Source: Oligoflexales bacterium
Lineage (GTDB): Bacteria; Bdellovibrionota_B; Oligoflexia; Oligoflexales; RGVZ01
Direction of reading: 5' to 3'
DNA length: 64,000 nucleotides
Assembly: GCA_947494335.1 (NCBI GenBank)
Contig: CANLUT010000002.1
Location: 643,904 to 707,903 of the forward strand
This document shows positions 31,405 through 40,056 of the stretch, piece by piece (the first letter of the stretch is position 1; each line of letters opens with the position of its first letter). The notes under the pieces were generated by a model. That model worked only from the letters and a program-made list of their open reading frames with translations, did not search any database and was not told the DNA's origin. Made by a program: the position numbers and the translations under genes.

Positions 31405-32886
31405 CTACCTCGTTGGCTCCTCTGGCGGCATGGACTGTAAAGGGTTCATCGTCGCCTCATCTCCGGCGGGTGCGATTTTTGAGGGTGTCAGACTTGCAAT
31501 TATTGACCGCTTAGACTTAAAAATTTGTGGGGCTCCCGTACGACGAAGATAAATCATTTCTGGGTTATCCTGAGCAGTCCAAACATCAATGGTTATGTCT
31601 GGCTCCTTTGGTGTTAGTCCAAGAATAACTCGATGTTTAGGTGCTTTAGGTAGGTTTTTTGCCACGTCACTTGCGGCATCATAAACATCTTCAGCCCTTG
31701 CGTATTCCAAGTCCACAACCAATCCTCGCACATGCGATGCACCGCTCGGTTTCTCCTCGGCCTTGCCAGTGAATTTTCCATCTGCGGCAAACTTACCTGC
31801 ATCTTCTGCTCGGTACCAGTCGGTAGCAACTTTGGCAAACGCTTCGCCATCGATTGTAACTTTACTGACATCTGCGGAGCCAAATGAAAATATTTTTTTA
31901 TCGCGTAAGTCTTTCGCTGTTTTGACAATTTTTCCGCGGGCATCGTCTGCCAGTTTAAAAACAGTCAACGTGTTTACCGCGCGTGCGTAGATGCCGTCTT
32001 TTGTTTGGTAGAAGGTTAGTTGATGAGATCCCTGGCTTTGCGTCAGGTCTATCTTTGCGAGCAGGTTTTTATCTGACATGGCAGCAAGGAGGGCTTGATT
32101 TGGAGAGTCGATAAACTCGGTTGCTTTGAGTCCAAAAAGATCGTCTAGGTAATTTTTGACGGAAACGGAATCTCCCGGTGCACTTACCGGACGTTGTATT
32201 AGCCATTTGCCATCCGCTTGTGACAGTGCAAGCGTCCCAGTTCCTTGATTGTTTTTCGCGGTCACAGTCAGTCCAGTCACTGTAGATGCAGAGCCTGAAA
32301 GGATCTTTTTGTCTCGAAGATCAAAAAGGGATTTCCCCGTCGACGTGACAATGTATTGGCTCCCCGCGAATGCTTTGGGGCTATCAGATGTAGCGACGTA
32401 CGCACTGAAGCCTACCGGCGTATTTAGACCGATATAAAAGCTAAGTTTTTTGCCGTCCTTCGTTTCAATCTCGATATCACGGCGAGGTTTGTCGAGTCCG
32501 AACTGGGGCCACTGGTCCTTTGAAGTGGAGACCTCGGACTCTGTTTTGTAGTCCGTCAGATTTTTGATGAGATCAGTGACGACTTGCTGGTCAGCCGCAG
32601 TCGTCACAGGAACAGAAATGGCCCAAGTTCCGTCCGTATTCTTAAGTGTCACGTCGGTGGCACCCGCACTGCTAATGGCAGAACCGCCGGTTTTGGCTCC
32701 TCCGTCTTCCTCAGTTGTGGCTCTGATGCGAAGTCCGACGATGCTCTCAGGCTTTATTGGAAGAAGTATTCCTTTCGTCTCCTTCTCTTTTTCCTCATTT
32801 TTAGTCTTCCATTCATCCCATGTGGCTAAGGCGCCAAGTCCAATAAGAAGAGTTGCCAGTCCGGCAATTTGCTTCCATTTTTGCAT
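31405..32886 (-). CDS. DUF4340 domain protein of the GldG-type ABC cluster
   Basis: A 493-residue protein with one N-terminal membrane segment (about 8-24) and a long, probably periplasmic region of repeated beta/alpha units (about 110-230 and 235-360). One unit reads DGTWAISVPVTTAADQQVV and another DGKWLIQRPVSAPGDSVSV, typical of DUF4340. Such proteins travel with GldG-like ABC transporters; their role is not established. The ATG (32886) shares one base with the upstream stop (TGATG) and has AGGAGG upstream. I preferred it to TTG 32889. The C-terminal tail is acidic and proline-rich. Confidence 0.8.
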   Translation of the reverse strand: MQKWKQIAGLATLLIGLGALATWDEWKTKNEEKEKETKGILLPIKPESIVGLRIRATTEEDGGAKTGGSAISSAGATDVTLKNTDGTWAISVPVTTAADQQVVTDLIKNLTDYKTESEVSTSKDQWPQFGLDKPRRDIEIETKDGKKLSFYIGLNTPVGFSAYVATSDSPKAFAGSQYIVTSTGKSLFDLRDKKILSGSASTVTGLTVTAKNNQGTGTLALSQADGKWLIQRPVSAPGDSVSVKNYLDDLFGLKATEFIDSPNQALLAAMSDKNLLAKIDLTQSQGSHQLTFYQTKDGIYARAVNTLTVFKLADDARGKIVKTAKDLRDKKIFSFGSADVSKVTIDGEAFAKVATDWYRAEDAGKFAADGKFTGKAEEKPSGASHVRGLVVDLEYARAEDVYDAASDVAKNLPKAPKHRVILGLTPKEPDITIDVWTAQDNPEMIYLRRTGAPQIFKSKRSIIASLTPSKIAPAGDEATMNPLQSMPPEEPTR

Positions 32887-34445
32887 CAAGCTTGCCTCCT
32901 CTTAAGCCAATAAAATGCGCCAAATCCGAGGAATACGAATGGATAGATGAAGCAAATGAATAACAGATTTAAAGTGGCGCTTCCGGTCGCTATTGTTAGC
33001 GTACTTTTGGTCGTATCCTTTGGGCGAATTGAGATGAAATCTTCGTCCTGAGTTAGCCAGCTGACAGAGTTAGCCAGTAAGTCACGATTTTCTGCCGTCA
33101 GAAATCCCTGGTTAGTGATAAACTGAACAGATCCAAACGCTGCGATTCTCGATTCCTTCTCGCCAATCTTTCCGTAAGAAGTAGCCATAACCGCGAACGA
33201 TCCTTGCTCCACACGCTCCTGCGTAATCCCTTTTAGATCAGCCGCAGATTGGACATTTTTTACACGAACAGTCGTCTCCCCTGCTGTTTTCCCAATGAGG
33301 CTGACTTTGAATTTAGAGGGGTTGTCTGGAATTTCTGTTACCGTCCGCGTGTTCTGAAACAGAATGGCAACACTGCTTTTGCGAGCAAAGTCCTTTGTAA
33401 TCGGGCTGAATTCATCAAAGTCTTGAATGATTGCATTGTTTTGTCCCAATCGCTGCGTGAGGGGATCATCCGGAAGCAGGATCATCAGATCGTCGTTGAA
33501 CGACATGCCATATTTTGAAAGGAACTTATTTATGTTTTGCGCCTGCACCATCGCATCAACGAACGCGATGATGCTGCCGCCTCTCCCGATGAAATCTTCC
33601 AGAAACTTAATTTCAGCATCCTTGAAATCGTACTTGGGTCCGGCAATCAACAGGGCAACAGCGTCATCTGGCACCTTTCCTTGATCAAGAAGTGTAACGT
33701 CTGCAACGTCGTAGCGATTGTTTTTGATTTCTTGTGCAGCGCGGTCAAATCCTTCAGCATCTTGACCCGTTAATTGTCCCTCGCCGTGCCCTTTCGTGAA
33801 GTAGATTTTTTTACTACCTTCTTTAAGCACGGCCACCAGTGCATTTGTGATCTTCTCTTCGGTGAATGTTGTGACGCGGTTTTCCTGAGTTCCTAGCTTA
33901 AAAATAGCCGTATTACCACTTGTCAGCTTATCAGCCATGGCTCGCGTATTCTCGCGCTGGGGGTTTACATACTCAATTTTTATTTTGGCATTTTTGGCGA
34001 GGTAGAGACCCATGAGGTCGCGAAATGTTTGTTCCTGCTGCTGGTCCATGAAATAAGCTGTAACGCTTAAGGTCTGATCTTTTTTTGAGAGAGTTTCTAT
34101 CGCCTTAACAGACTGATCCGATAACGTATTTGTTTTGTCTCGACTGAGGTCCCATGTTTTGTCAAATCTTGGTCTACTTGTTATCACCGAAATACCAACA
34201 AAGACTAAAACTGAAAGGATCAGAACGGCTCCCGAGGATGCCCCATACTTTGCACCCTTGCGTGAGAAGAATTTTCGAAAGCCCGACAGGTCCAGCCACA
34301 CCCAAAGAGCGATGAGCCCCGCAGCAAGCCCCCATCCTGTTGATTTAAACAGTAGTGCCTGACTTGCAAAGCTTGATGCCAGCGTTGTGCCAAAGGCAGC
34401 GATAAAGATAGCTAAGAAGGGTAAAATAAATAATCCACTGCGCAT
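32886..34445 (-). CDS. GldG-family ABC transporter accessory protein
   Basis: A 519-residue membrane protein. There are three N-terminal membrane segments (about 4-25, 33-52, 70-92), a large soluble domain (about 95-480) of the ABC_transp_aux type, and a final membrane segment near 488-512. Matching stretches are TLSDQSVKAIETLSKKDQTLSVTAYF-like sequence, IYFTKGHGEG and VALLIAGPKYDFKDAEIKFLEDFIGRGGS. In Bacteroidetes GldG acts with GldA and GldF in gliding; in other phyla the same cluster is widespread with unknown substrate. It follows the permease by 6 bases. Confidence 0.85.
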   Translation of the reverse strand: MRSGLFILPFLAIFIAAFGTTLASSFASQALLFKSTGWGLAAGLIALWVWLDLSGFRKFFSRKGAKYGASSGAVLILSVLVFVGISVITSRPRFDKTWDLSRDKTNTLSDQSVKAIETLSKKDQTLSVTAYFMDQQQEQTFRDLMGLYLAKNAKIKIEYVNPQRENTRAMADKLTSGNTAIFKLGTQENRVTTFTEEKITNALVAVLKEGSKKIYFTKGHGEGQLTGQDAEGFDRAAQEIKNNRYDVADVTLLDQGKVPDDAVALLIAGPKYDFKDAEIKFLEDFIGRGGSIIAFVDAMVQAQNINKFLSKYGMSFNDDLMILLPDDPLTQRLGQNNAIIQDFDEFSPITKDFARKSSVAILFQNTRTVTEIPDNPSKFKVSLIGKTAGETTVRVKNVQSAADLKGITQERVEQGSFAVMATSYGKIGEKESRIAAFGSVQFITNQGFLTAENRDLLANSVSWLTQDEDFISIRPKDTTKSTLTIATGSATLNLLFICFIYPFVFLGFGAFYWLKRRQA

Positions 34446-34451
34446 GATAAT

Positions 34452-35216
34452 TTACCTCCAACGCTGACTGTCTAAGGTGACATTAGTGAAGAAAAGAAAC
34501 ATCGCCGTAAAGACGAGAAAGTATGCGGTATGACCCACGGACAGTGTTCCCTTGAAGAAGGCGTCCAAGTGATCCGAGTTGGCCAAGTACTTGAGAACCG
34601 ACTCCATGATTCCCCCACCACTTAAGTTGGTGGCCATCCAGTTGAGGATGAGCAACAGAAAGAGTCCGAACATTGTGAATAAGAAGGCCATAAATTGGTT
34701 GCTGGTCATGGAACTGACCCACAGGCCGAAGGCAATCTGAGAGCAAACCAAGAGCAGAAGTCCGATATAGCTGGTCAGGATGACCATTTTGTCGGGGTTA
34801 CCATGAGTTACCGTGAAAAGAGGATAGACCGCAGAAGCGACCAAAACTAAAGCCATCAAGCTGGCGGCAGCAAAAAACTTGCCAAGAACAATCTCCATAG
34901 GTGTACACGGGGATGTTTGCAGAAGCCTGATCGAGTGATTTCTTTTCTCCTCACTAAAGCTAGCCATGGTGACTGCAGGGACGACAAGTAACAGTATGAA
35001 GTGAAGATTATAGAATAATGCTTTCAGCAGCTGCTCTAACGTTGGGGCCTGTCCTCCCATCATGGGAGCCTGCTGTGTCATCTGCATAAACAGGCCAATA
35101 AAATTATTGAAAAAGAAGCCCATGAAAATCAGAAAAAACCAAAAAATGGCGGATGCCCGTGGTGAGGCGAAATAGGCTTTAAGATCACGACGTGCAATAG
35201 CGAATATACTACTCAT
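34452..35216 (-). CDS. ABC-2 type permease (GldF-like)
   Basis: A 254-residue integral membrane protein with six predicted segments (about 18-38, 63-84, 108-128, 142-162, 170-192, 225-246). It begins MSSIFAIARRDLKAYFASPRA, the usual N-terminus of the GldF/NosY-like ABC-2 permease group, and has SFSEEKRNHSIRLLQTSP with the conserved coupling Glu. It is the membrane partner of the ATPase encoded just upstream in the operon (17-base gap). Confidence 0.88.
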   Translation of the reverse strand: MSSIFAIARRDLKAYFASPRASAIFWFFLIFMGFFFNNFIGLFMQMTQQAPMMGGQAPTLEQLLKALFYNLHFILLLVVPAVTMASFSEEKRNHSIRLLQTSPCTPMEIVLGKFFAAASLMALVLVASAVYPLFTVTHGNPDKMVILTSYIGLLLLVCSQIAFGLWVSSMTSNQFMAFLFTMFGLFLLLILNWMATNLSGGGIMESVLKYLANSDHLDAFFKGTLSVGHTAYFLVFTAMFLFFTNVTLDSQRWR

Positions 35217-35233
35217 GATAGATCTCCTTGGTT

Positions 35234-36154
35234 TTATTTGGTTAGCTGCAGGAATACGTCTTCTAGGGAGCGTGTTTTGAGAGCGAGTCCTCGCAGTCCA
35301 AACCCTCCATCAACGACAGCTTTTGCAACGTCATCTAGAATTTGATCGCCCGTAGTCGCACTGACTGCGAATTCAATATCACCATCAGTCGAGCCAGCCT
35401 TGAGATTTTGTAAGCCGAGTCGACCAAGCGTTGTCAGCGCATTAGCTCCATTACGGGCAACTTTAAGTTTGTAGGTGTGTCCCGTTTCCATGGCGGCAGC
35501 TAGCTGCTCATAGGTCCCTTGTTTAACAATCTGACCTTTGTTGATGATTACGATTTTGTCACATGTGTTCTGCACTTCGCTGAGAATATGCGAAGAGAGT
35601 AAAATCGTGTGCTGACCCGCCAAAGATCTAACGAGCTTTCTGATCTCTGCAATCTGCGTAGGATCAAGGCCCTCTGTTGGTTCGTCAAGAACCAACACCT
35701 CTGGATCGTGCACCAGCGCTTGGGCTAAGCCCACACGTTGCCTGTAACCTTTTGAAAGATTGCCAATCAATCTTTTGCGCACGTCACCGAGTGCCAACTT
35801 TTCAATGGTCGCGTCGACTCTGACGCGAATTGAATGCGAGGGAACTTTGTGCAGTTCTGCAACATAGCGGATAAAATCTTCAACAATCATTTCATGGTGA
35901 AGCGGTGCGACATCAGGTAGGTAGCCGAGCCTTTTTTTTGCCTCGATGGGCTGCTCAGTTATGTCAAAACCTGAGATTTTTGCAGTGCCGCTATCGGGTC
36001 CGATACATCCACATAGAATGTCCATCGTTGTCGATTTGCCGGCACCGTTCGCTCCAAGAAAACCAACGATCTGGCCTTTCTCAACGGTGAATGTCACATT
36101 GGAAAGTGCCGCTAGATCACCGTAATTTTTACAGAGACTCGATACTTCGATCAT
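35234..36154 (-). CDS. ABC transporter ATP-binding protein (GldA-like)
   Basis: A 306-residue ATPase. Walker A GANGAGKSTT (34-43), Q-loop region, signature LSKGYRQRVGLAQALVHDPEVL, Walker B VLVLDEPTEGLDP and switch His in LLSSHIL are all present. A C-terminal extension (about 220-306, GHTYKLKVARNG and later LEDVFLQLTK) is typical of ABC-2 exporters such as GldA and NatA. It is the first gene of the ATPase-permease-GldG-DUF4340 operon. GGAGGAG precedes the ATG. A small CGTGGC/GCCACG hairpin lies 26-44 bases upstream of the start. Confidence 0.9.
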   Translation of the reverse strand: MIEVSSLCKNYGDLAALSNVTFTVEKGQIVGFLGANGAGKSTTMDILCGCIGPDSGTAKISGFDITEQPIEAKKRLGYLPDVAPLHHEMIVEDFIRYVAELHKVPSHSIRVRVDATIEKLALGDVRKRLIGNLSKGYRQRVGLAQALVHDPEVLVLDEPTEGLDPTQIAEIRKLVRSLAGQHTILLSSHILSEVQNTCDKIVIINKGQIVKQGTYEQLAAAMETGHTYKLKVARNGANALTTLGRLGLQNLKAGSTDGDIEFAVSATTGDQILDDVAKAVVDGGFGLRGLALKTRSLEDVFLQLTK

Positions 36155-36263
36155 GTAACTCCTCCAAACTTGTTTGGGACGTGGCTTTTTCCGCCACGAG
36201 TGACTCAGAAGGCTAATATTAAATATCTTTTAGCTAATGAAATCAAAGCGCAAAATGAAAAAA

Positions 36264-38492
36264 TCACGGGGTAGACGGGATGGCTACAAGACCGCCTGTT
36301 TGCCAAATATTTGACCAATCCTTAAAGTGCGGTGAAAAAATGTGTCCGCTCGTACCTGTGGGAAATGCCCAAACACTTGTTTCTGGGCGCCCAGGGGACC
36401 AAATCATCCTGGTGCTTGGGCCATGGTTAGGCTTTTCAGCTCGTAGAACCGTCGAGGCGCCGTACTGCAGAGGAGCGTCTATTTCAAACAGTCTACCCAC
36501 TACTGGGACTCGCCCCACAAAAGGATGTTGCGTCGCCCATTGGTTACGAATTTGCCACTCCTTTCGCGTCTGAGTGGGAGTGCGCATCAGCGACTTGATG
36601 ACGCCAGAGGCTAACGCTTTAGAGTCAAAGCCAAGCAGTGTGGCAACATTCGGATTCTCAATAAGAGCCACGACTCTTGCTCGGTCCATGTTACGTCTGA
36701 CTTTGGGCAACCCACCATCACCTTTTGTAAACTGATGCTCAATTTTCTTGATGATAATTTGATCTAGAAGCAGCGCGCCATCATTTGCTTCACTCATACA
36801 TTGAGGACAGCTTTTGATATTGCCATCCCATTTCTGCCAGTCATTTTTTTGATCTTGAGGAAGACCTTCTGTCATGCCGGTGTCCAGTAACCACCGTAAG
36901 ACGCGCGCGTGAATATGACTGACGGTATCTAGCTGCATAATACCCATATCTTCAAAGCCCAAGTCGTTTTTACCTAACAGTTCTCGGAGGCGAAATGCTC
37001 GGTCATCATCAGCCCAATTATGAAGTTTTCCATCGACCCATATCTGCTCGTTGGCAGTTGAAATGTAAGCAGTCTCCCCAGCGTCTTTTGGAATAAACAG
37101 CTTTCGACGCTGATCCACCTGGCAGTCTAGGGCCCAAGTCGATTGCTCCCAGGATTCAGCGAAGTCTCCATTATTGCCACGTCCGATGTCGCACCCTGAT
37201 ATTCTGAGCCCCATATTGCCGTGGCGATCAAGCATCGTAAAATTTAGTGGTACGAATCGAAATTGATCCAGAGCTTGATTGAAAGACTCCCAATCAAGTG
37301 ATCGGTTTAGTGTCTCAATTGGCAGTGATAAAATGCCCGGTTTTAAAGCAATCCATTGACGAATAATGAACGTTCCATCGCCAGAGTCTTTTACGATTGG
37401 TCCCTTGTCAGTTCTGCGAACAACGAGGATCTCCTCTTTACCGCCGCGCACAGCAATCTTGCGTTTCTCTTCTTCGACCTGGATACCCTCAGCAGCAATA
37501 ACTGCGTCATCAACATCTTCACCATTGTTGGTAATGGCCCAGGCAAGACTGTTATTCATCCCGATTAATATTCCTGCGACCCCAGGGAGAGCACTGCCAA
37601 CTGCCCACCAACCGTCGTCAGTCACAAGCTTCATGGGAATCCATAGTTGTGGAACCTGGTTGCCTAAGTGTGGATCATTTGCAAGCCAAGCGCCTTTTTT
37701 TCCGCGGTAAGCCCATGAATTGCTACCATCGATCACCGCTTGGCGCTCAGAGATGGCAGGTTGGAAATCTGAGTCTGACAGCTGCGAATATGGCAACTCT
37801 GTCGTTGGCCATAACGATTGAGCAAGCTTATCTGTGCTGTTTTCAAACCAAGGTCTATTCCAAGGGTGTCTAGAGGGGAAGACGAAAGACCACCACTCCT
37901 TTGGCAGAGAGTCGTGCCATGCCTTCATGTCGAGATCGCGGCTCCATGAGTGGCTCATGTTATTACTCATTAAAAGTACAATTAACAGGCTGTCGACACA
38001 GCTCCAAGATTGGGGTGCTTGTCGTAGCAGGGTGTATTCGATTCCAACTCTAGTTGGGTATTCCGTGAGAAATTCATTAACTCCCCGCGCGTACGCATCA
38101 CAAATTTTTTTCTGAGAATCTGGAAGCTGATCTGCAGCTGCTTTGGCGTAGTGTCTCCAGTCTTCCATGCGTTGTCTGCGGTCGAAGGTTAGTGCAACTG
38201 GTCCAAAAATTTCGGCCAAGGCGCCGTCAGCTCTTCGGCGCATCAAATCCAGTTGAAACATGCGTTCGCTTGCGGTGATAAATCCCTGGGCTTCAGCGAG
38301 GCTAAGCCAATTAGAAGCACGAATTGAGATAACCCCACGATGGTCCCTTTGGATTACGGCTTTTGAATAGGCTTTTAGCTGATTGTCAGAAAGTCCCTGA
38401 TTTTTAGTGTGGTTAAACAGGTACGCGCCGGTACCTATAGCAAGGACCAGCAGAGCAGAAATCAGTATTAAAAAAATCTTGCGAATGCGCAT
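36264..38492 (-). CDS. Penicillin acylase family (Ntn) hydrolase
   Basis: A 742-residue precursor. An N-terminal membrane segment or uncleaved signal (about 5-25) places it in the periplasm. The autoprocessing site reads DGSNSW with S257 as the predicted new N-terminal nucleophile, giving an alpha chain of about 230 residues and a beta chain of about 486. Downstream family blocks are AWLANDPHLGNQVPQLWIPM and NNSLAWAITNNGEDVDD. Members cleave amide bonds in penicillins, acyl-homoserine lactones or other acylated amines. Signal interference or acyl-amide recycling is possible but unproven. It lies 109 bases upstream of the ABC operon start, on the same strand but transcribed before it only if read-through occurs in reverse order (its 3' end faces the ATPase gene only in coordinates), so cotranscription from 38492 into that operon is possible. 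Confidence 0.88.
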   Translation of the reverse strand: MRIRKIFLILISALLVLAIGTGAYLFNHTKNQGLSDNQLKAYSKAVIQRDHRGVISIRASNWLSLAEAQGFITASERMFQLDLMRRRADGALAEIFGPVALTFDRRQRMEDWRHYAKAAADQLPDSQKKICDAYARGVNEFLTEYPTRVGIEYTLLRQAPQSWSCVDSLLIVLLMSNNMSHSWSRDLDMKAWHDSLPKEWWSFVFPSRHPWNRPWFENSTDKLAQSLWPTTELPYSQLSDSDFQPAISERQAVIDGSNSWAYRGKKGAWLANDPHLGNQVPQLWIPMKLVTDDGWWAVGSALPGVAGILIGMNNSLAWAITNNGEDVDDAVIAAEGIQVEEEKRKIAVRGGKEEILVVRRTDKGPIVKDSGDGTFIIRQWIALKPGILSLPIETLNRSLDWESFNQALDQFRFVPLNFTMLDRHGNMGLRISGCDIGRGNNGDFAESWEQSTWALDCQVDQRRKLFIPKDAGETAYISTANEQIWVDGKLHNWADDDRAFRLRELLGKNDLGFEDMGIMQLDTVSHIHARVLRWLLDTGMTEGLPQDQKNDWQKWDGNIKSCPQCMSEANDGALLLDQIIIKKIEHQFTKGDGGLPKVRRNMDRARVVALIENPNVATLLGFDSKALASGVIKSLMRTPTQTRKEWQIRNQWATQHPFVGRVPVVGRLFEIDAPLQYGASTVLRAEKPNHGPSTRMIWSPGRPETSVWAFPTGTSGHIFSPHFKDWSNIWQTGGLVAIPSTP

Positions 38493-38538
38493 GGCCAGTG
38501 CTCTGATGGGTTGAAAGTTAACGTAATCATGGAGCTTT

Positions 38539-38576
38539 ATCCCCTTGTTGACAAGATAAATGACGCATAAGGGGAT
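38539..38576. promoter_or_regulatory. Inverted repeat between the acylase and HU genes
   Basis: ATCCCCTT (38539-38546) and AAGGGGAT (38569-38576) are perfect 8-bp inverted arms, 30 bases centre to centre, flanking TTGACA at 38548-38553. The site is in the 246-base divergent region between the penicillin-acylase-type gene and the HU-family gene. It may be an operator acting on either promoter. No factor is identified. Confidence 0.35.
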
Positions 38577-38646
38577 GGCCTATCATTTGTAAATACATGT
38601 AATTATTGGTTTTTTATGGTGCTGCTAAAACTATTTGTATGGGGGG

Positions 38647-38676
38647 TTGCATCCATGGGCAGGGAAGTTGCATAAT
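38647..38676 (+). promoter_or_regulatory. Candidate promoter of the HU-family gene
   Basis: TTGCAT (38647-38652), an 18-base spacer and CATAAT (38671-38676, 5 of 6 to the -10 consensus) precede the HU-family ATG by about 60 bases. The hexamer TTGCAT occurs again at 38668-38673, 21 bases downstream. The -35 box is weak, so this is tentative. Confidence 0.4.
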
Positions 38677-38738
38677 ATGTTTAGTAACTTACGACTTACC
38701 AATCAGCTGCCGACGATTGATATAGAGGAGACCCTGAC

Positions 38739-39071
38739 ATGGCGACGCTAACCAAGGATGCACTGATCGAACTTATTCGCGACAAGGTCGGATACCCGGT
38801 CAAAGAAGCGAAAGAAATCCTTGAAATGATTCTGGAAGAAGTCAAGGCGAAGCTCGAAAAAGGCAAGGAAGTCAAGATTAGTGGCTTTGGTAAGTGGATT
38901 GTTAAAGAAAAACGCAGTCGTCCGGGACGTAATCCTCACACTGGACAAAAGATTGAAATCACTGCTCGTCGCGTCGTAACCTTTCATCCGTCCGATAAAT
39001 TGAGAGACTGTGTGAATCGTCAAGTTCCACCAACTGATCTGCTGAACTCAAAAGGCGGATCTGACGATTAA
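38739..39071 (+). CDS. HU/IHF-family nucleoid DNA-binding protein
   Basis: A 110-residue protein. It begins MATLTKDALIELIRDKVGYP and has KISGFGKWIVKEKRSRPGRNPHTGQKI, where the beta-arm RPGRNPHTGQ with its DNA-intercalating proline is diagnostic. The sequence is closer to IHF-alpha than to HU, but family assignment beyond that is unsure. The C-terminal 18 residues (RQVPPTDLLNSKGGSDD region) extend beyond the usual 90-100-residue core. It precedes the PduO gene by 20 bases and may be cotranscribed with it. Confidence 0.9.
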   Translation: MATLTKDALIELIRDKVGYPVKEAKEILEMILEEVKAKLEKGKEVKISGFGKWIVKEKRSRPGRNPHTGQKIEITARRVVTFHPSDKLRDCVNRQVPPTDLLNSKGGSDD

Positions 39072-39091
39072 GCCTCGAGTTTGGCTAGGTT

Positions 39092-39676
39092 GTGACTATT
39101 AGGCTATCAAAAATCTACACGAAAGTTGGCGACAAGGGTTCAACCTTGATTGCCACTGGAGAAAAGCTCCTCAAAAGCAACGTCCGCATTGAGGCCTACG
39201 GCACCGTTGACGAACTCAACGCTGTTGTCGGAGTTCTGCGCGATACGCTTGCACCTGAACCAAAGCTGGCAGACATTGTAAAGTCATTGATTCAGATTCA
39301 AAACGAACTATTTGATATAGGCGGTGAGTTGTCCGTTCCATTGGATGTGCTCAATGTTAGTGTTCAGCAAGTTGTTTCAATGGCAGATGTTGAGCGGCTA
39401 GAGCGGGAGATGGACACATTCAATGAGTCACTGCCCCCGCTTGAAAATTTTGTATTGCCTGGTGGCCATATTGCAAATTCGACTTGTCACTTAGCACGAA
39501 CTGTTTGTCGACGTGCTGAGAGAGCTGTCGTTCGTATGTCTGAGCAGGATGCTGTGCGGGATGAGGTCCGAATTTATCTAAATCGACTGAGTGATTGGTT
39601 TTTTGTCGTGAGTCGGGAGTTATCACGCCGCTTCGGGGTCCCGGAGGCTTTGTGGGCGCAAAACAAAAAGCAATAA
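39092..39676 (+). CDS. Cob(I)alamin adenosyltransferase, PduO type
   Basis: A 194-residue enzyme that transfers the adenosyl group of ATP to cob(I)alamin to make adenosylcobalamin. Motifs are TKVGDKGSTLIATGEKLLKS (8-27, ATP-binding), RIEAYGTVDELNAVVG (32-47) and the C-terminal RRAERAVV and NRLSDWFFVVSRE. It starts with GTG 39092. Together with the cobalamin-dependent QueG homologue in this window it implies that the cell uses B12. The last 25 bases overlap the next gene. Confidence 0.92.
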   Translation: MTIRLSKIYTKVGDKGSTLIATGEKLLKSNVRIEAYGTVDELNAVVGVLRDTLAPEPKLADIVKSLIQIQNELFDIGGELSVPLDVLNVSVQQVVSMADVERLEREMDTFNESLPPLENFVLPGGHIANSTCHLARTVCRRAERAVVRMSEQDAVRDEVRIYLNRLSDWFFVVSRELSRRFGVPEALWAQNKKQ

Positions 39677-40056
39677 TTGCTATCCCGTGGCTACTGGCAT
39701 TTTTAATAGCCTTTTTATGGTCCTTCTCGGATTCTATTAAAGTTCTTGTTGCTACTCGTCTGCATCCCTTACTTGGTGGCGAGAGCATGAACCTTGTTGA
39801 GCCAGCGAGAACAGAATTTAAGCGCCAAGAGCAGAAATATTTTCTCGAATATGGCGTTTATGTGCCTCTAGAAGATATTATGTATGTCGAGCAGCTACCA
39901 TCTTCAGGGGAGCGTTACGCGGCATCAATCAAGATGACTTGTGCTGACCTCTCGACAAAGAATGGACTAGCGATTTGGTTGCCACTGCGTGTCAAACTTC
40001 CATTATTGGGAGAAAGGGTCTTCGAATGGTGTTGGAAACCGCGGGTGAAATCATGA
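39652..40056 (+). CDS. Hypothetical membrane-anchored protein
   Basis: About 134 residues. An N-terminal membrane segment (about 7-25, AIPWLLAFLIAFLWSFSD) is followed by a soluble region of about 100 residues without recognised domains (MNLVEPARTEFKRQEQKYF, then YGVYVPLEDIMYVEQLP). I chose GTG 39652 because GGAGG lies at 39643-39647; the open frame begins at 39595. It starts inside the pduO end and ends by ATGA overlap with the next gene (40053-40056). Its place before pilB suggests a pilus-related role, but there is no direct evidence. Confidence 0.7.
   Translation: MGAKQKAIIAIPWLLAFLIAFLWSFSDSIKVLVATRLHPLLGGESMNLVEPARTEFKRQEQKYFLEYGVYVPLEDIMYVEQLPSSGERYAASIKMTCADLSTKNGLAIWLPLRVKLPLLGERVFEWCWKPRVKS

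Noticed and set aside
38548-38586. TTGACA at 38548 with TATCAT at 38581 as a promoter for the HU gene
   Set aside because: The spacer is 27 bases, far too long for a sigma70 promoter.
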